From a virus: 44,995 nt of DNA. Positions 33,482 to 39,782 of this stretch are shown here, in pieces. The position numbers were made by a program, and so were the translations under genes. The notes under the pieces were generated by a model. The model was not told where the DNA came from, searched no databases, and saw nothing but the letters and a program-made list of their open reading frames with translations. Positions within the stretch are counted from its first letter, which is position 1, and the number at the start of each line of letters is the position of its first letter. The stretch is from the IMG/VR virus record IMGVR_UViG_3300031623_000010, positions 1 through 44,995 of that record. One strand, 5' to 3'.

Positions 33482-34221
33482 GCTGTTACCTCCAGGGGCC
33501 GCTTCTCGGCCCAATTAGTGTCCGACCATTCAATGTCGACCACGATGGGTACCACCTCGTTGATACGTTCATCATTCATGCTCGGACGGATGACCATGCT
33601 TTCCAGCCCCCGCCGGTCCTCGGTCGGGCCGTCGAAGATCAGCTCATCGTGCACCGTGGCGACCAGCTTCGTCGAGAACTTGCCCTCGGCGAGCGCCACA
33701 TGGGCGGACACGAGCGCCTGCTTCATGAGATCGGCGGCACTGCCCTGGACTAGATGGTTGATGGCAGCATGATCCGAGTGCGGGTGCAGCCGGCGACCCC
33801 ACGGGGTCTTTATGTACCCGCGCTTACGATACGTCGCCAGGATACCCGAGAGCAACTCGGGCACGGCGGGCCATGCGTCGTAGAACTCCCCGCGGATCCT
33901 CTTCGCCTCCGCGACCTGAACCCCGAGGGAGCTTGCCAATTTTCTCGTTCCAGCGCCGTATAGCAGACTTAGGAATACGGTTTTGCACGTCTGTCTTTCC
34001 TCCTTAGTTATCTTCTCAATGGGCCTGTGATACACGCCGACTGCGGTTGCCATGTACGCGTCACCCGCGTCTCGGATGAACTCCGCCAGCTCGGGGTTCC
34101 CTTGCTTCGCCATGAAGTACGCGGTGAGCCTCGGCTCAATCTGCGACCAGTCGGCGAACGTGAACACGTTACCCTCGCTCGGGATGAAGAGGCGCTTCAC
34201 AGTCTGATCAGTGCGTGGCAT
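33478..34221 (-). CDS. polA: DNA polymerase I (family A), C-terminal piece: palm/fingers catalytic domain (247 aa)
   Basis: Begins MPRTDQTVKRLF, the sequence that normally follows NVQN in family A polymerases. The upstream DNA still encodes N-V-Q-N in frame, right after the carbamoyltransferase stop, before an in-frame TAG. All catalytic parts are present: motif A FADWSQIEPR (Asp24), motif B RQTCKTVFLSLLYG (Arg76, Lys80, Tyr88, with Leu84 at the position of E. coli Phe762) and motif C ATVHDELIF (191-193). It needs the N-terminal piece (35164-36225) for the exonuclease, thumb and first palm strand. The ATG lies 10 bases after the carbamoyltransferase stop without a strong SD, so reinitiation is likely. 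Confidence 0.9.
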   Translation of the reverse strand: MPRTDQTVKRLFIPSEGNVFTFADWSQIEPRLTAYFMAKQGNPELAEFIRDAGDAYMATAVGVYHRPIEKITKEERQTCKTVFLSLLYGAGTRKLASSLGVQVAEAKRIRGEFYDAWPAVPELLSGILATYRKRGYIKTPWGRRLHPHSDHAAINHLVQGSAADLMKQALVSAHVALAEGKFSTKLVATVHDELIFDGPTEDRRGLESMVIRPSMNDERINEVVPIVVDIEWSDTNWAEKRPLEVTA

Positions 34222-34231
34222 GTTTTGTACG

Positions 34232-35164
34232 TTAATCTAGATCACCCTCATCTCTTTCTTCGGGGGCACAAGCCACAAGGTCATATAGGACGGCCATTCG
34301 TACGACGAGTCCGTTCCGGACCTGACGTTGGATGAGCGGCTCGGCTGCGTCAGCGACGTCGGACGCGATCTCCACGCCCCGGTTCATTGGGCCAGGGTGC
34401 ATGACGCGCTGCCCCTCGGTCAGGCGCCCGGCACTTACACCCCACCGGGCGGTGTACTCCCGCAACGACGGTACGAAGTTTGCGCCGGCTTCCATGCGCT
34501 CGCGTTGCATTCGGAGCACGTAGACGACATCAGCGCCGCGGATCGCAGCGATGTCGTTCGACACCTCGCACCCTAGCGCTTCGATGCCCCGGGGGATTAG
34601 CGGCGGCGGTCCTACGAGTGTCACGCGTGCGCCCATCAGCACGAGTGCTTGAATGTTTGAGCGCGCGACGCGCGAGTGCAGTACGTCACCGACAATCGCG
34701 ACATGGATTCCATCGACCCTACCGAACTCCTCGTCGATCGTGAAGAGGTCGAGCAGTGCCTGGGTCGGATGCTGGCGCTTACCGTCCCCCGCGTTAACGA
34801 CGTGCGCGTTGACATGGCGGGCAACGACGTCGGGTGCGCCGATGCTCGGGTGGCGGATCACAACGATGTCGGGGTCGTATGCGCCGAGGGTCAGCGCCGT
34901 GTCTTTGAGGGACTCGCCCTTGGCGGCGGATGACCCCGATGCCCGTATGGACATGACGTCCGCGGACAGTCTCTTCGCGGCCAGCTCGAAGCTCGTAGAC
35001 GTTCGGGTCGAGGGTTCGTGGAACATGCTGACGACCGTACGTCCCCGCAGGGTTGGCAGCTTCTTCACGTCGCGGTCGAGGGATGCCTTGAAGGTGCGCG
35101 CGAGACCGAGGAGGCGCTCGATGTCGGGGCGCCCCAGATCGGAGATCGAGATCAGGTGTCTCAT
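34232..35164 (-). CDS. pyrB: Aspartate carbamoyltransferase inserted in the polymerase gene (310 aa)
   Basis: Condenses carbamoyl phosphate with aspartate, the first committed step of pyrimidine synthesis. The full-length catalytic chain has all key residues: STRT (52-55), SAAKGES (Lys82), IRHPSIGAP (Arg104, His105), GDGKRQHPTQ (His132, Gln135), GDVLHSRVARSN (Arg165), LRMQRERM (Arg218, Gln220) and HPGPMNRGVEI (256-266). KKLPTLRGRTVV and the HPGPM box look actinobacterial. There is no regulatory-chain gene, so it is probably a simple, feedback-free trimer. The start overlaps the polymerase N-terminal stop (TGATG), with GAGAGG upstream. It is a complete enzyme, not a homing endonuclease or intein. 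Confidence 0.93.
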   Translation of the reverse strand: MRHLISISDLGRPDIERLLGLARTFKASLDRDVKKLPTLRGRTVVSMFHEPSTRTSTSFELAAKRLSADVMSIRASGSSAAKGESLKDTALTLGAYDPDIVVIRHPSIGAPDVVARHVNAHVVNAGDGKRQHPTQALLDLFTIDEEFGRVDGIHVAIVGDVLHSRVARSNIQALVLMGARVTLVGPPPLIPRGIEALGCEVSNDIAAIRGADVVYVLRMQRERMEAGANFVPSLREYTARWGVSAGRLTEGQRVMHPGPMNRGVEIASDVADAAEPLIQRQVRNGLVVRMAVLYDLVACAPEERDEGDLD

Positions 35165-36225
35165 CAGTCGTCGCCTCTCTCTGCCCCGCTCGAGGTTCGC
35201 CCCGTAATGGCACCATTCTGTCGGATATTGACATGGAACACGTCCTCCAGACCGATCTCATCGCGGAGACCCACGAGGTACGTGGTGTAAATCTTCTTGA
35301 CGTGCCGGTACTCGAGGATCGCTCGGGCCAAGACCCCGGCCTCGCTGTTACGTTCCGCGATCGGTGCGAGCGCCTCCTTGTTCGTCTCGGTCACGGTAGT
35401 CACGCCGCAACGCCTGAAGCCCTCGAGCAACTGCTGCCAACTCGCGGGGTTCAAGCCGTCATCCTTGGCGGCCTCCCGCACGCTGGCCTCAGCCCGCACG
35501 AGCTTGACCGACCAGACCTTGATCGCCTCGTCGAGGGCGGGCTTGTCCACGCGCATGCCGTTCCTGTACATGGTCGCGAGCACATCCATCAGGCTCATCT
35601 CGCGCCGGTACAGCTCGAACAGGTCGTCGTCCGCCGCGATGTGCGGCCACAGGCGCTCGTAGATCCGGAGCGTGAACTCCGCGTCCTTGATCGCGTACGG
35701 CATGAGGATCTCCCGATCGAGAACATGGTAGCCCTCATCCTTCTTGACGCCGAGCTGTCGGCGGTGCGCCGCCAGAACCTCGGCCTCGTCAGTGCTCTCG
35801 CCGAGAAGCTGGGCGGCCACGTACTTCAGGCCCTTACGCTTGTTCTCGTTCAGCAAGTGACAGATCGTCTCGGTGTCCTCCCACTTAGTGACCGGGACGT
35901 CACGCCAGGACGTGACGCCAATACGGTTAACCATTTGCAGGTCGAAGCGGAGGTTGTGGCCGATCACGGCGCTCGCATCCCGCAGGATGTCGCCGGCGAT
36001 CGTTGCGTTCCCGCAGAAGGGCGTGTCGATCTCAAGGTAGTGGGACGCCAACGACTTGTCGGCGCGACGCCACGCCACCGTCACGCAGAACAACTGGTCA
36101 CTCCAACTGAACCCGGAGGTCTCCGTGTCGAACGCTACCGGGCCACCCGACCCGGTAACGCCCCAATCACGGAGACACTCCGCGCCCAACGCCCCCCAAT
36201 CAGGTGTCGTCACGGTCGAGCGCAC
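35164..36225 (-). CDS. polA: DNA polymerase I (family A), N-terminal piece: 3'-5' exonuclease, thumb and start of palm (353 aa)
   Basis: Exonuclease motifs are complete: Exo I AFDTETSG (Asp33, Glu35), Exo II VIGHNLRFDLQM (Asn91, Asp95), Exo III YAIKDAEF (Tyr177, Asp181). A thumb region follows (RREMSLMDVLATMYRNGMRV; NPASWQQLLEGFRRCG; AILEYRHVKKIYTTYL). The piece ends in the palm motif GAITGRTSSGA, after which ERGDD and a stop replace the expected P-N-x-Q-N-x-P. These last codons overlap the carbamoyltransferase SD (AGAGAGG), so they appear to come with the inserted gene. The start is GTG 36225, or GTG 36213, overlapping the Rad52-like gene. No 5'-nuclease domain is present. Confidence 0.9.
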   Translation of the reverse strand: MRSTVTTPDWGALGAECLRDWGVTGSGGPVAFDTETSGFSWSDQLFCVTVAWRRADKSLASHYLEIDTPFCGNATIAGDILRDASAVIGHNLRFDLQMVNRIGVTSWRDVPVTKWEDTETICHLLNENKRKGLKYVAAQLLGESTDEAEVLAAHRRQLGVKKDEGYHVLDREILMPYAIKDAEFTLRIYERLWPHIAADDDLFELYRREMSLMDVLATMYRNGMRVDKPALDEAIKVWSVKLVRAEASVREAAKDDGLNPASWQQLLEGFRRCGVTTVTETNKEALAPIAERNSEAGVLARAILEYRHVKKIYTTYLVGLRDEIGLEDVFHVNIRQNGAITGRTSSGAERGDD

Positions 36226-36829
36226 GCTGGAGCGCCGCCCGGTCGTTCAGGTCTCGAGTGCGGATCCCTGCCCGCTCACCGACCTCGTACCGCGAGGTCG
36301 GTTCGCGACCGAGGATACCCGTGACCATCTCGGTAAGCTTCTCCTTCAGCTGCGCCAGTGACGGCAGCTCCCGAGCCCGGTGGTCGATGTCCTCTCGCCC
36401 GGTCTCACCGTACAGCGACAACCCGAACTGTTCCCCAAGGTTCACCGCGCAACGTTTTAGCGAATCCGTCTCTGCCTCCTTGGTCGCCAACTCGTGCGTG
36501 TCCAGTGCGGCTGTTGCCGTGTACATCGTGCTGTTGCCGTACCCGACGTCCTGTATGACGTGGTCCCCGGTCGGGGTGTGAATCCGTAGACTGAGGACAC
36601 ACGTGTACGCCGTGGCGCTCCCGGTCTTGTCGCTCTTCGCGACATCGACGGTGCCCCGGTGGCTCAACTCCTCAATCTTGGTACTCCAGCCGTCGTGGCC
36701 GAAGATCCTGTTCAGTGTGTCCCGCACGTAGTGGCCCTCGATGTAGCTCAGGCGCTGCCGGGTCTTCACATTGTCCGGGTGGAGTGGTTCAGCGAGCAGG
36801 CGAAGCTGCTCGTTCGTGAAATCAGCCAT
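36200..36829 (-). CDS. Rad52/Rad22-family single-strand annealing protein (209 aa)
   Basis: Anneals complementary single strands in phage recombination and can act with a partner nuclease. Typical Rad52-like layout: LRLLAEPLHPDNVKTR, LSYIEGHYVRDTLNRIFGHD with the GW that follows, then YTCVLSLRIHTP and ALDTHELATKEAETDSLKRC in the conserved domain, and a variable basic/acidic C-terminus (EVGERAGIRTRDLNDRAALQ). ATG 36829 follows AAGGAGTACG. The Cas4/RecB-like nuclease gene directly upstream makes a two-component recombination system likely. Confidence 0.85.
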   Translation of the reverse strand: MADFTNEQLRLLAEPLHPDNVKTRQRLSYIEGHYVRDTLNRIFGHDGWSTKIEELSHRGTVDVAKSDKTGSATAYTCVLSLRIHTPTGDHVIQDVGYGNSTMYTATAALDTHELATKEAETDSLKRCAVNLGEQFGLSLYGETGREDIDHRARELPSLAQLKEKLTEMVTGILGREPTSRYEVGERAGIRTRDLNDRAALQRALDRDDT

Positions 36830-36842
36830 CGTACTCCTTCAA

Positions 36843-37793
36843 TTAGAGGGTCTCACTCGGTTCGATCGTCGGGGCCTCGGTATCGAAGCCCTTGCGGGGC
36901 GTGTAGTCCCCGCCCGTATCGTAGTGCCCGATCTTTCGCATCCCATCCTGGAACTTGCACCCGCAGAGCTTGCCGGGATAGTCACAGAACATGCTCGACC
37001 AGTGCGGCTTGGACTTCAAATCCCAGACGCCCTGCGACCGGTTTCGATGGAGAACCTGCTCCCGGTCTGCGACCGGGGCCAGCTCGTCCGTGTGGAAGAT
37101 ACCGTAGTCAACCGCCTCAGCGTCCGGACCCCAGTCATCCTCGCCGTGTACTTGCCCCGCCATCGCCAGGGCCTCCGTAGGGAGCGACGCCTTGTACCGG
37201 TCGGCGGCCTCCCGCCGGGTACGCATCGTCTCGCCGAGGTCATCCTTCGCCAACGGCGTGAAGTAGAGCGTGGTGGGCAGTGGGTTGTCGCTCGTGTTCG
37301 TGATCGGCCAGTACAGGATCGAGGCCTCGGGCATCATCGGCAACCCCATCTGCTCGCAAGCATGAAAGTAGCTGCTGACCTGGTGCACGTGCTCCTTCTT
37401 GACCCCGTCCCTGGCGATCCATGGCATCGACTCACCCTTCGTGGTCTTCACGTCCATCAGGTGGTACCGCTTGTGCTCGGGGTCGAAGATCAGGTGGTCG
37501 GCAGTGCCGCCCCAACCAGGGGGCATCCACGGCGTGACATTGATCTCCGACATCGAGATGACCTGCTCCAGCTTGAAGCGACGCTCAAGCCACTCATGCA
37601 AGAGCGTGCCAACCATCATGCGGACATCAGCGGTTACGCTCCGTGCTCGGGTCGGCGCACCGGCCAGGCTGAGTTGGGAGTGTCGAAGCGGCCCTACGAT
37701 GTCGCTTGAGGAGTGCAGCAGGGCGTCGGGCGCCCGCCGGTCTTCGGCAAGTCCCCGGCTAATAATCCCCCGGAGGTCAATAGGTAGCGGCAT
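36843..37793 (-). CDS. Cas4/RecB-like PD-(D/E)XK exonuclease (316 aa)
   Basis: A PD-(D/E)XK nuclease core is visible: GTLLHEWLERRF (about 62-73, His), GGTADHLIFDPE (about 94-105, Asp) and LMDVKTTKGE (about 111-120, the D-x-K motif), followed by HQVSSYFHACE with the QxxxY motif. A C-terminal CDYPGKLCGCKF cluster with an earlier HACEQ cysteine could hold an iron-sulfur cluster as in Cas4/AddB. It likely resects DNA ends for the adjacent Rad52-like annealase. ATG 37793 has GGCAAGGGGGC upstream; an 18-codon leader ORF with a better SD overlaps its start. Confidence 0.8.
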   Translation of the reverse strand: MPLPIDLRGIISRGLAEDRRAPDALLHSSSDIVGPLRHSQLSLAGAPTRARSVTADVRMMVGTLLHEWLERRFKLEQVISMSEINVTPWMPPGWGGTADHLIFDPEHKRYHLMDVKTTKGESMPWIARDGVKKEHVHQVSSYFHACEQMGLPMMPEASILYWPITNTSDNPLPTTLYFTPLAKDDLGETMRTRREAADRYKASLPTEALAMAGQVHGEDDWGPDAEAVDYGIFHTDELAPVADREQVLHRNRSQGVWDLKSKPHWSSMFCDYPGKLCGCKFQDGMRKIGHYDTGGDYTPRKGFDTEAPTIEPSETL

Positions 37794-37833
37794 GCGCCCC
37801 CTTGCCCGTATCGTCCTTGTTCTTGTGTCCCAA
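37777..37833 (-). CDS. 18-codon leader ORF overlapping the nuclease start
   Basis: TTG 37833 follows a strong SD (TAGGAGG, seven bases upstream) and encodes MGHKNKDDTGKGAHAATY, ending inside the nuclease gene in another frame. It is the first ORF after the putative control region at 37858-37995. It may regulate or deliver ribosomes to the recombination operon. A coding role for the peptide itself is unsupported. Confidence 0.3.
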   Translation of the reverse strand: MGHKNKDDTGKGAHAATY

Positions 37834-37857
37834 GGTGAGGCCTCCTAGTTTACTATT

Positions 37858-37995
37858 GGGGGGGCGAAGCCCCCCTGTGGACTATTGTTACTCGTTGTAT
37901 GAGTAACTTATTGTTACCCTTATTTCCTTCTCTACTCTTATAGACGCATGCCGAGGCACTTTGTCCAAGCAAAAATGAAGATCTTAACACAATCC
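37858..37995 (-). promoter_or_regulatory. AT-rich control region of the replication operon
   Basis: This stretch is unusually AT-rich. It contains a GGGGGGC/GCCCCCC hairpin with a GAA loop (37859-37875), a perfect inverted repeat GTTACTC/GAGTAAC (37887-37907) and a second ATTGTTAC copy (37910-37917). A possible leftward promoter has TTGGAC at 37963-37968 and TATAAG at 37937-37942, with a long 20-base spacer. The layout suggests a regulated promoter for the polymerase/recombination operon, with the inverted repeat as operator. Promoter strength cannot be judged. Confidence 0.4.
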
Positions 37996-38544
37996 TTACC
38001 TGAGCCCTAGACGCAGTGAACATGCGGGCCACGCTCGCCAACCCTGCGTAGCGAGAACACGCTCCCCAACCATGACCTGCATTCGAGGACTCGCCTGCCA
38101 GGCGTACCGCGGGTAGCCCGTCAGCTTGAAACTCGACCATGTCTCGGGGTGGAACTGAATGCCCCCGTCGAAGCCACTGCTGCCATTGTAGGCCCAGCGT
38201 CTGTTGCTCTCGCAGCCGGCGATCCTGCCCCACGGGTGACCCGGCACCGTGGCGTGGTAACGACGGATCCGGTCGAGTTCCCTACGCCAATACGCGAGCT
38301 TCCCGGCGCGCTTGCGGGGCGGGATCGTCTGAACGGCCCGGCTGATGCGCGTACGCGGTTGGCGGACGAGACCTTGCAGGCGGTGGGTCTTCGCCTGGAG
38401 CCGCTCGATCTTCCAGGCCTGGGATTTGCCGGTTCGCTCGGGGGGGAGCGAGATACCGTCCGCCCCACGCGGCTGGACTGCGACCACCGCGATGACGAGG
38501 GCGATGACCAGTATTGTGATGGCTGCTCGTGTGGTAAATGAGAT
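37996..38544 (-). CDS. Rpf-like secreted muralytic protein (about 182 aa)
   Basis: The C-terminal 75 residues match the resuscitation-promoting-factor domain: WGRIAGCESNRRWAYNGSSG with the catalytic Glu of CES, DGGIQFHPETW, then AWQASPRMQVMVGERVLATQ and GWRAWPACSLRLGLR, including the conserved cysteine pair. This lysozyme-fold domain cuts peptidoglycan in actinobacteria. The frame extends upstream of the first GTG (38487) into a hydrophobic segment ITILVIALVIAVVAV, preceded by CGGAGGTCAACC and an ATC codon at 38544 in the start position; no ATG/GTG/TTG is available there. It is likely membrane-anchored or secreted. The start codon is uncertain. Confidence 0.75.
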   Translation of the reverse strand: MSFTTRAAITILVIALVIAVVAVQPRGADGISLPPERTGKSQAWKIERLQAKTHRLQGLVRQPRTRISRAVQTIPPRKRAGKLAYWRRELDRIRRYHATVPGHPWGRIAGCESNRRWAYNGSSGFDGGIQFHPETWSSFKLTGYPRYAWQASPRMQVMVGERVLATQGWRAWPACSLRLGLR

Positions 38545-38565
38545 GGTTGACCTCCGAGTGGTTAC

Positions 38566-38584
38566 GAAAAGTGTGACACTTTTC
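38566..38584. promoter_or_regulatory. Palindromic operator-like site
   Basis: GAAAAGTGT and its exact complement ACACTTTTC flank a single central base (19 bases). It lies about 20 bases upstream of the Rpf-like gene start on the minus strand. The AT-rich arms and tight symmetry are typical of a repressor binding site, but an mRNA leader hairpin is equally possible. Confidence 0.5.
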
Positions 38585-38605
38585 TCGTTATCCTGCTATA
38601 GGGGT

Positions 38606-38637
38606 ACAGGGTGAGCGACGCACGTCGCCCACCCTGT
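38606..38637 (-). terminator. Hairpin after the sigma factor gene
   Basis: ACAGGGTG-A-GCGAC pairs with GTCGC-C-CACCCTGT around a GCAC loop. The single A/C mismatch leaves 13 paired bases. It begins three bases after the sigma gene stop. No U tract follows on the minus strand, as is common for actinobacterial-type hairpin terminators. Confidence 0.6.
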
Positions 38638-38640
38638 GAC

Positions 38641-39141
38641 TCAGAGCGCCCCCCGCAACTGGGCGGCAGTCTGCGCGTTCCAGGCGTACACCGCGGCGCG
38701 GGTAACCCCGAGGCGCTCAGATGCCTCCTCAGCGCTCGCGCCACGCAGTACACACAGGCACCAAGCCTCCCGCTGCGGCCCCGTCAGGGCGCGAATGGTG
38801 GCGTCATGCGCCTCCCGCAACGCGCCCTTCTCCGGGTTGTCAGCCCAATCTACCACCTCCTGGTCGGGCCACAGGTCTTCCGACTGATCAATCCAATCCA
38901 TATCGGGGAGCAGGGTCGGGCGGGCATCCTGCGCCCGGCAGTGCGACACCCACGCATTGTACGCGACCCGGCGAATCCAGGCCGGCTGATCAATCAGCGT
39001 CTCGCCGGCGGACTTGACCTCCCACAGCTTGAAGCTGACCGTCTGCGCGATGTCCTCGCGGTCATGGTGATTACAGCCGGTCTTCGACCGCAGGGACTCG
39101 TAGGCGATCGTCCGCGCCTCCCGCAACTCCATGGCAGTCAA
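38641..39141 (-). CDS. ECF-like sigma factor (166 aa)
   Basis: Region 2 is recognisable as NHHDREDIAQTVSFKLWEVK, then PAWIRRVAYNAWVSHCRAQD. After an acidic linker (DWIDQSEDLWPDQEVVDWAD), region 4 follows as ALTGPQREAWCLCVLRGASA, then EEASERLGVTRAAVYAWN with its helix-turn-helix. The two-domain size and absence of region 3 place it with extracytoplasmic-function-type sigma factors. It probably redirects host RNA polymerase to phage promoters. The start is TTG 39141, overlapping the upstream stop (TTGA); ATG 39132 is an alternative. It is the second sigma system in the genome. Confidence 0.8.
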   Translation of the reverse strand: MTAMELREARTIAYESLRSKTGCNHHDREDIAQTVSFKLWEVKSAGETLIDQPAWIRRVAYNAWVSHCRAQDARPTLLPDMDWIDQSEDLWPDQEVVDWADNPEKGALREAHDATIRALTGPQREAWCLCVLRGASAEEASERLGVTRAAVYAWNAQTAAQLRGAL

Positions 39142-39308
39142 GACGCCCTCCGGCCCCGGTCGAGGTGACTGTCAACGCTGGTGCCCCGCAACGCCCGGGC
39201 ATCAGCGGCATCGTTCTGGCGCTCCAGCTCCACCGCGATCCGAGCAACCGCGGCAGCGATCGACTCGATCGCGCGCGTGGTGCGAAGGTCAAGATCAGGA
39301 ATCGTCAT
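39138..39308 (-). CDS. Small coiled-coil hypothetical protein (56 aa)
   Basis: ATG 39308 follows GGAGGGTACGC, giving a short helical protein (TTRAIESIAAAVARIAVELE) with a basic tail (DSHLDRGRRAS). It overlaps the sigma gene start by TTGA, so it is coupled to the sigma factor. A small helical partner next to an ECF sigma could be an anti-sigma or adaptor, but nothing in the sequence proves this. It also overlaps the previous gene by 14 bases. Confidence 0.5.
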   Translation of the reverse strand: MTIPDLDLRTTRAIESIAAAVARIAVELERQNDAADARALRGTSVDSHLDRGRRAS

Positions 39309-39465
39309 GCGTACCCTCCATCTGTGCCAGTATTTGGCGGTCATCGGTCTCACGCTTCGACTTCAGCCGCGTGACATCACGGGTGAGAGTGAGCAGCTTA
39401 CGCCGCACCGCCTCGTACCCGTCCTCGCCGAGCTTGTCAGTCAATTCATCCTCGATCGTCCTCAC
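39295..39465 (-). CDS. Hypothetical helical protein (56 aa)
   Basis: Starts at GTG 39465, overlapping the upstream stop (GTGA). The SD is within the upstream Glu-rich end (GAGGAGGAGGAAG). The product, VRTIEDELTDKLGEDGYEAV at its start then a long charged helix (RRKLLTLTRDVTRLKSKRET), is probably a single coiled coil. It is part of a chain of tightly overlapping small genes (40074 down to 38641). Function unknown. The start and stop overlaps with both neighbours support translation. Confidence 0.5.
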   Translation of the reverse strand: MRTIEDELTDKLGEDGYEAVRRKLLTLTRDVTRLKSKRETDDRQILAQMEGTHDDS

Positions 39466-39782
39466 TCTTCCTCCTCCTCCTCCGGTTCTTCGTGCAGACC
39501 AAAGCGGCGCAGATCCTCCACCAACACGTCCGACGGGGTAGACCGTGGCCGCTCGACCGCGCCAACCTCACACTCCAGGTACTCGAACAGCGACCCAACA
39601 TCAACCATGTCAATACAATTCGCCAACGCCTGCAACCAGAACGACGGTTCAGTAGTGCCGTCCCGATACGCAAGCTCCACGGCCGCGCTCGTGATGAGTC
39701 GCAGCAGCTCCGCCTGCGAGAGTACCGCCAGCCCCCGAGCGACATCGCCGCTCGGGGGCTCAGGGATTTCGCTTTCAGACAT
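39462..39782 (-). CDS. Hypothetical acidic protein (106 aa)
   Basis: ATG 39782 overlaps the end of the upstream gene by 8 bases. The protein is helical (RGLAVLSQAELLRLITSAAV; WLQALANCIDMVDVGSLFEY) and ends in a run of glutamates (EEPEEEEEE), whose codons serve as the SD of the next gene. No motif recognised. The acidic tail could mimic DNA or bind a basic partner, but there is no evidence for either. Confidence 0.55.
   Translation of the reverse strand: MSESEIPEPPSGDVARGLAVLSQAELLRLITSAAVELAYRDGTTEPSFWLQALANCIDMVDVGSLFEYLECEVGAVERPRSTPSDVLVEDLRRFGLHEEPEEEEEE

Noticed and set aside
33478-34221. Polymerase C-terminal piece as a non-functional pseudogene
   Set aside because: Motifs A, B and C are complete with no internal stops, so decay is unlikely; it is treated as a functional half.
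34222-35180. Group I/II intron or intein as the cause of the polymerase split
   Set aside because: Only about 20 bases lie outside the carbamoyltransferase gene between the two polymerase pieces, leaving no room for an intron, and no intein splicing motifs are visible in either piece.
35233-36324. 363-codon plus-strand frame opposite the polymerase N-terminal piece
   Set aside because: Leu/Val/His/Arg-rich antisense shadow of a gene with clear exonuclease motifs.
36843-37793. Cas4 of a CRISPR adaptation module
   Set aside because: No cas1/cas2 or array. The partner is a Rad52-like annealase, so a phage recombination exonuclease is the better reading.
37853-38233. 126-codon minus-strand frame under the Rpf-like gene
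   Set aside because: Out of frame with the conserved Rpf domain and extends through the AT-rich control region; judged a shadow.
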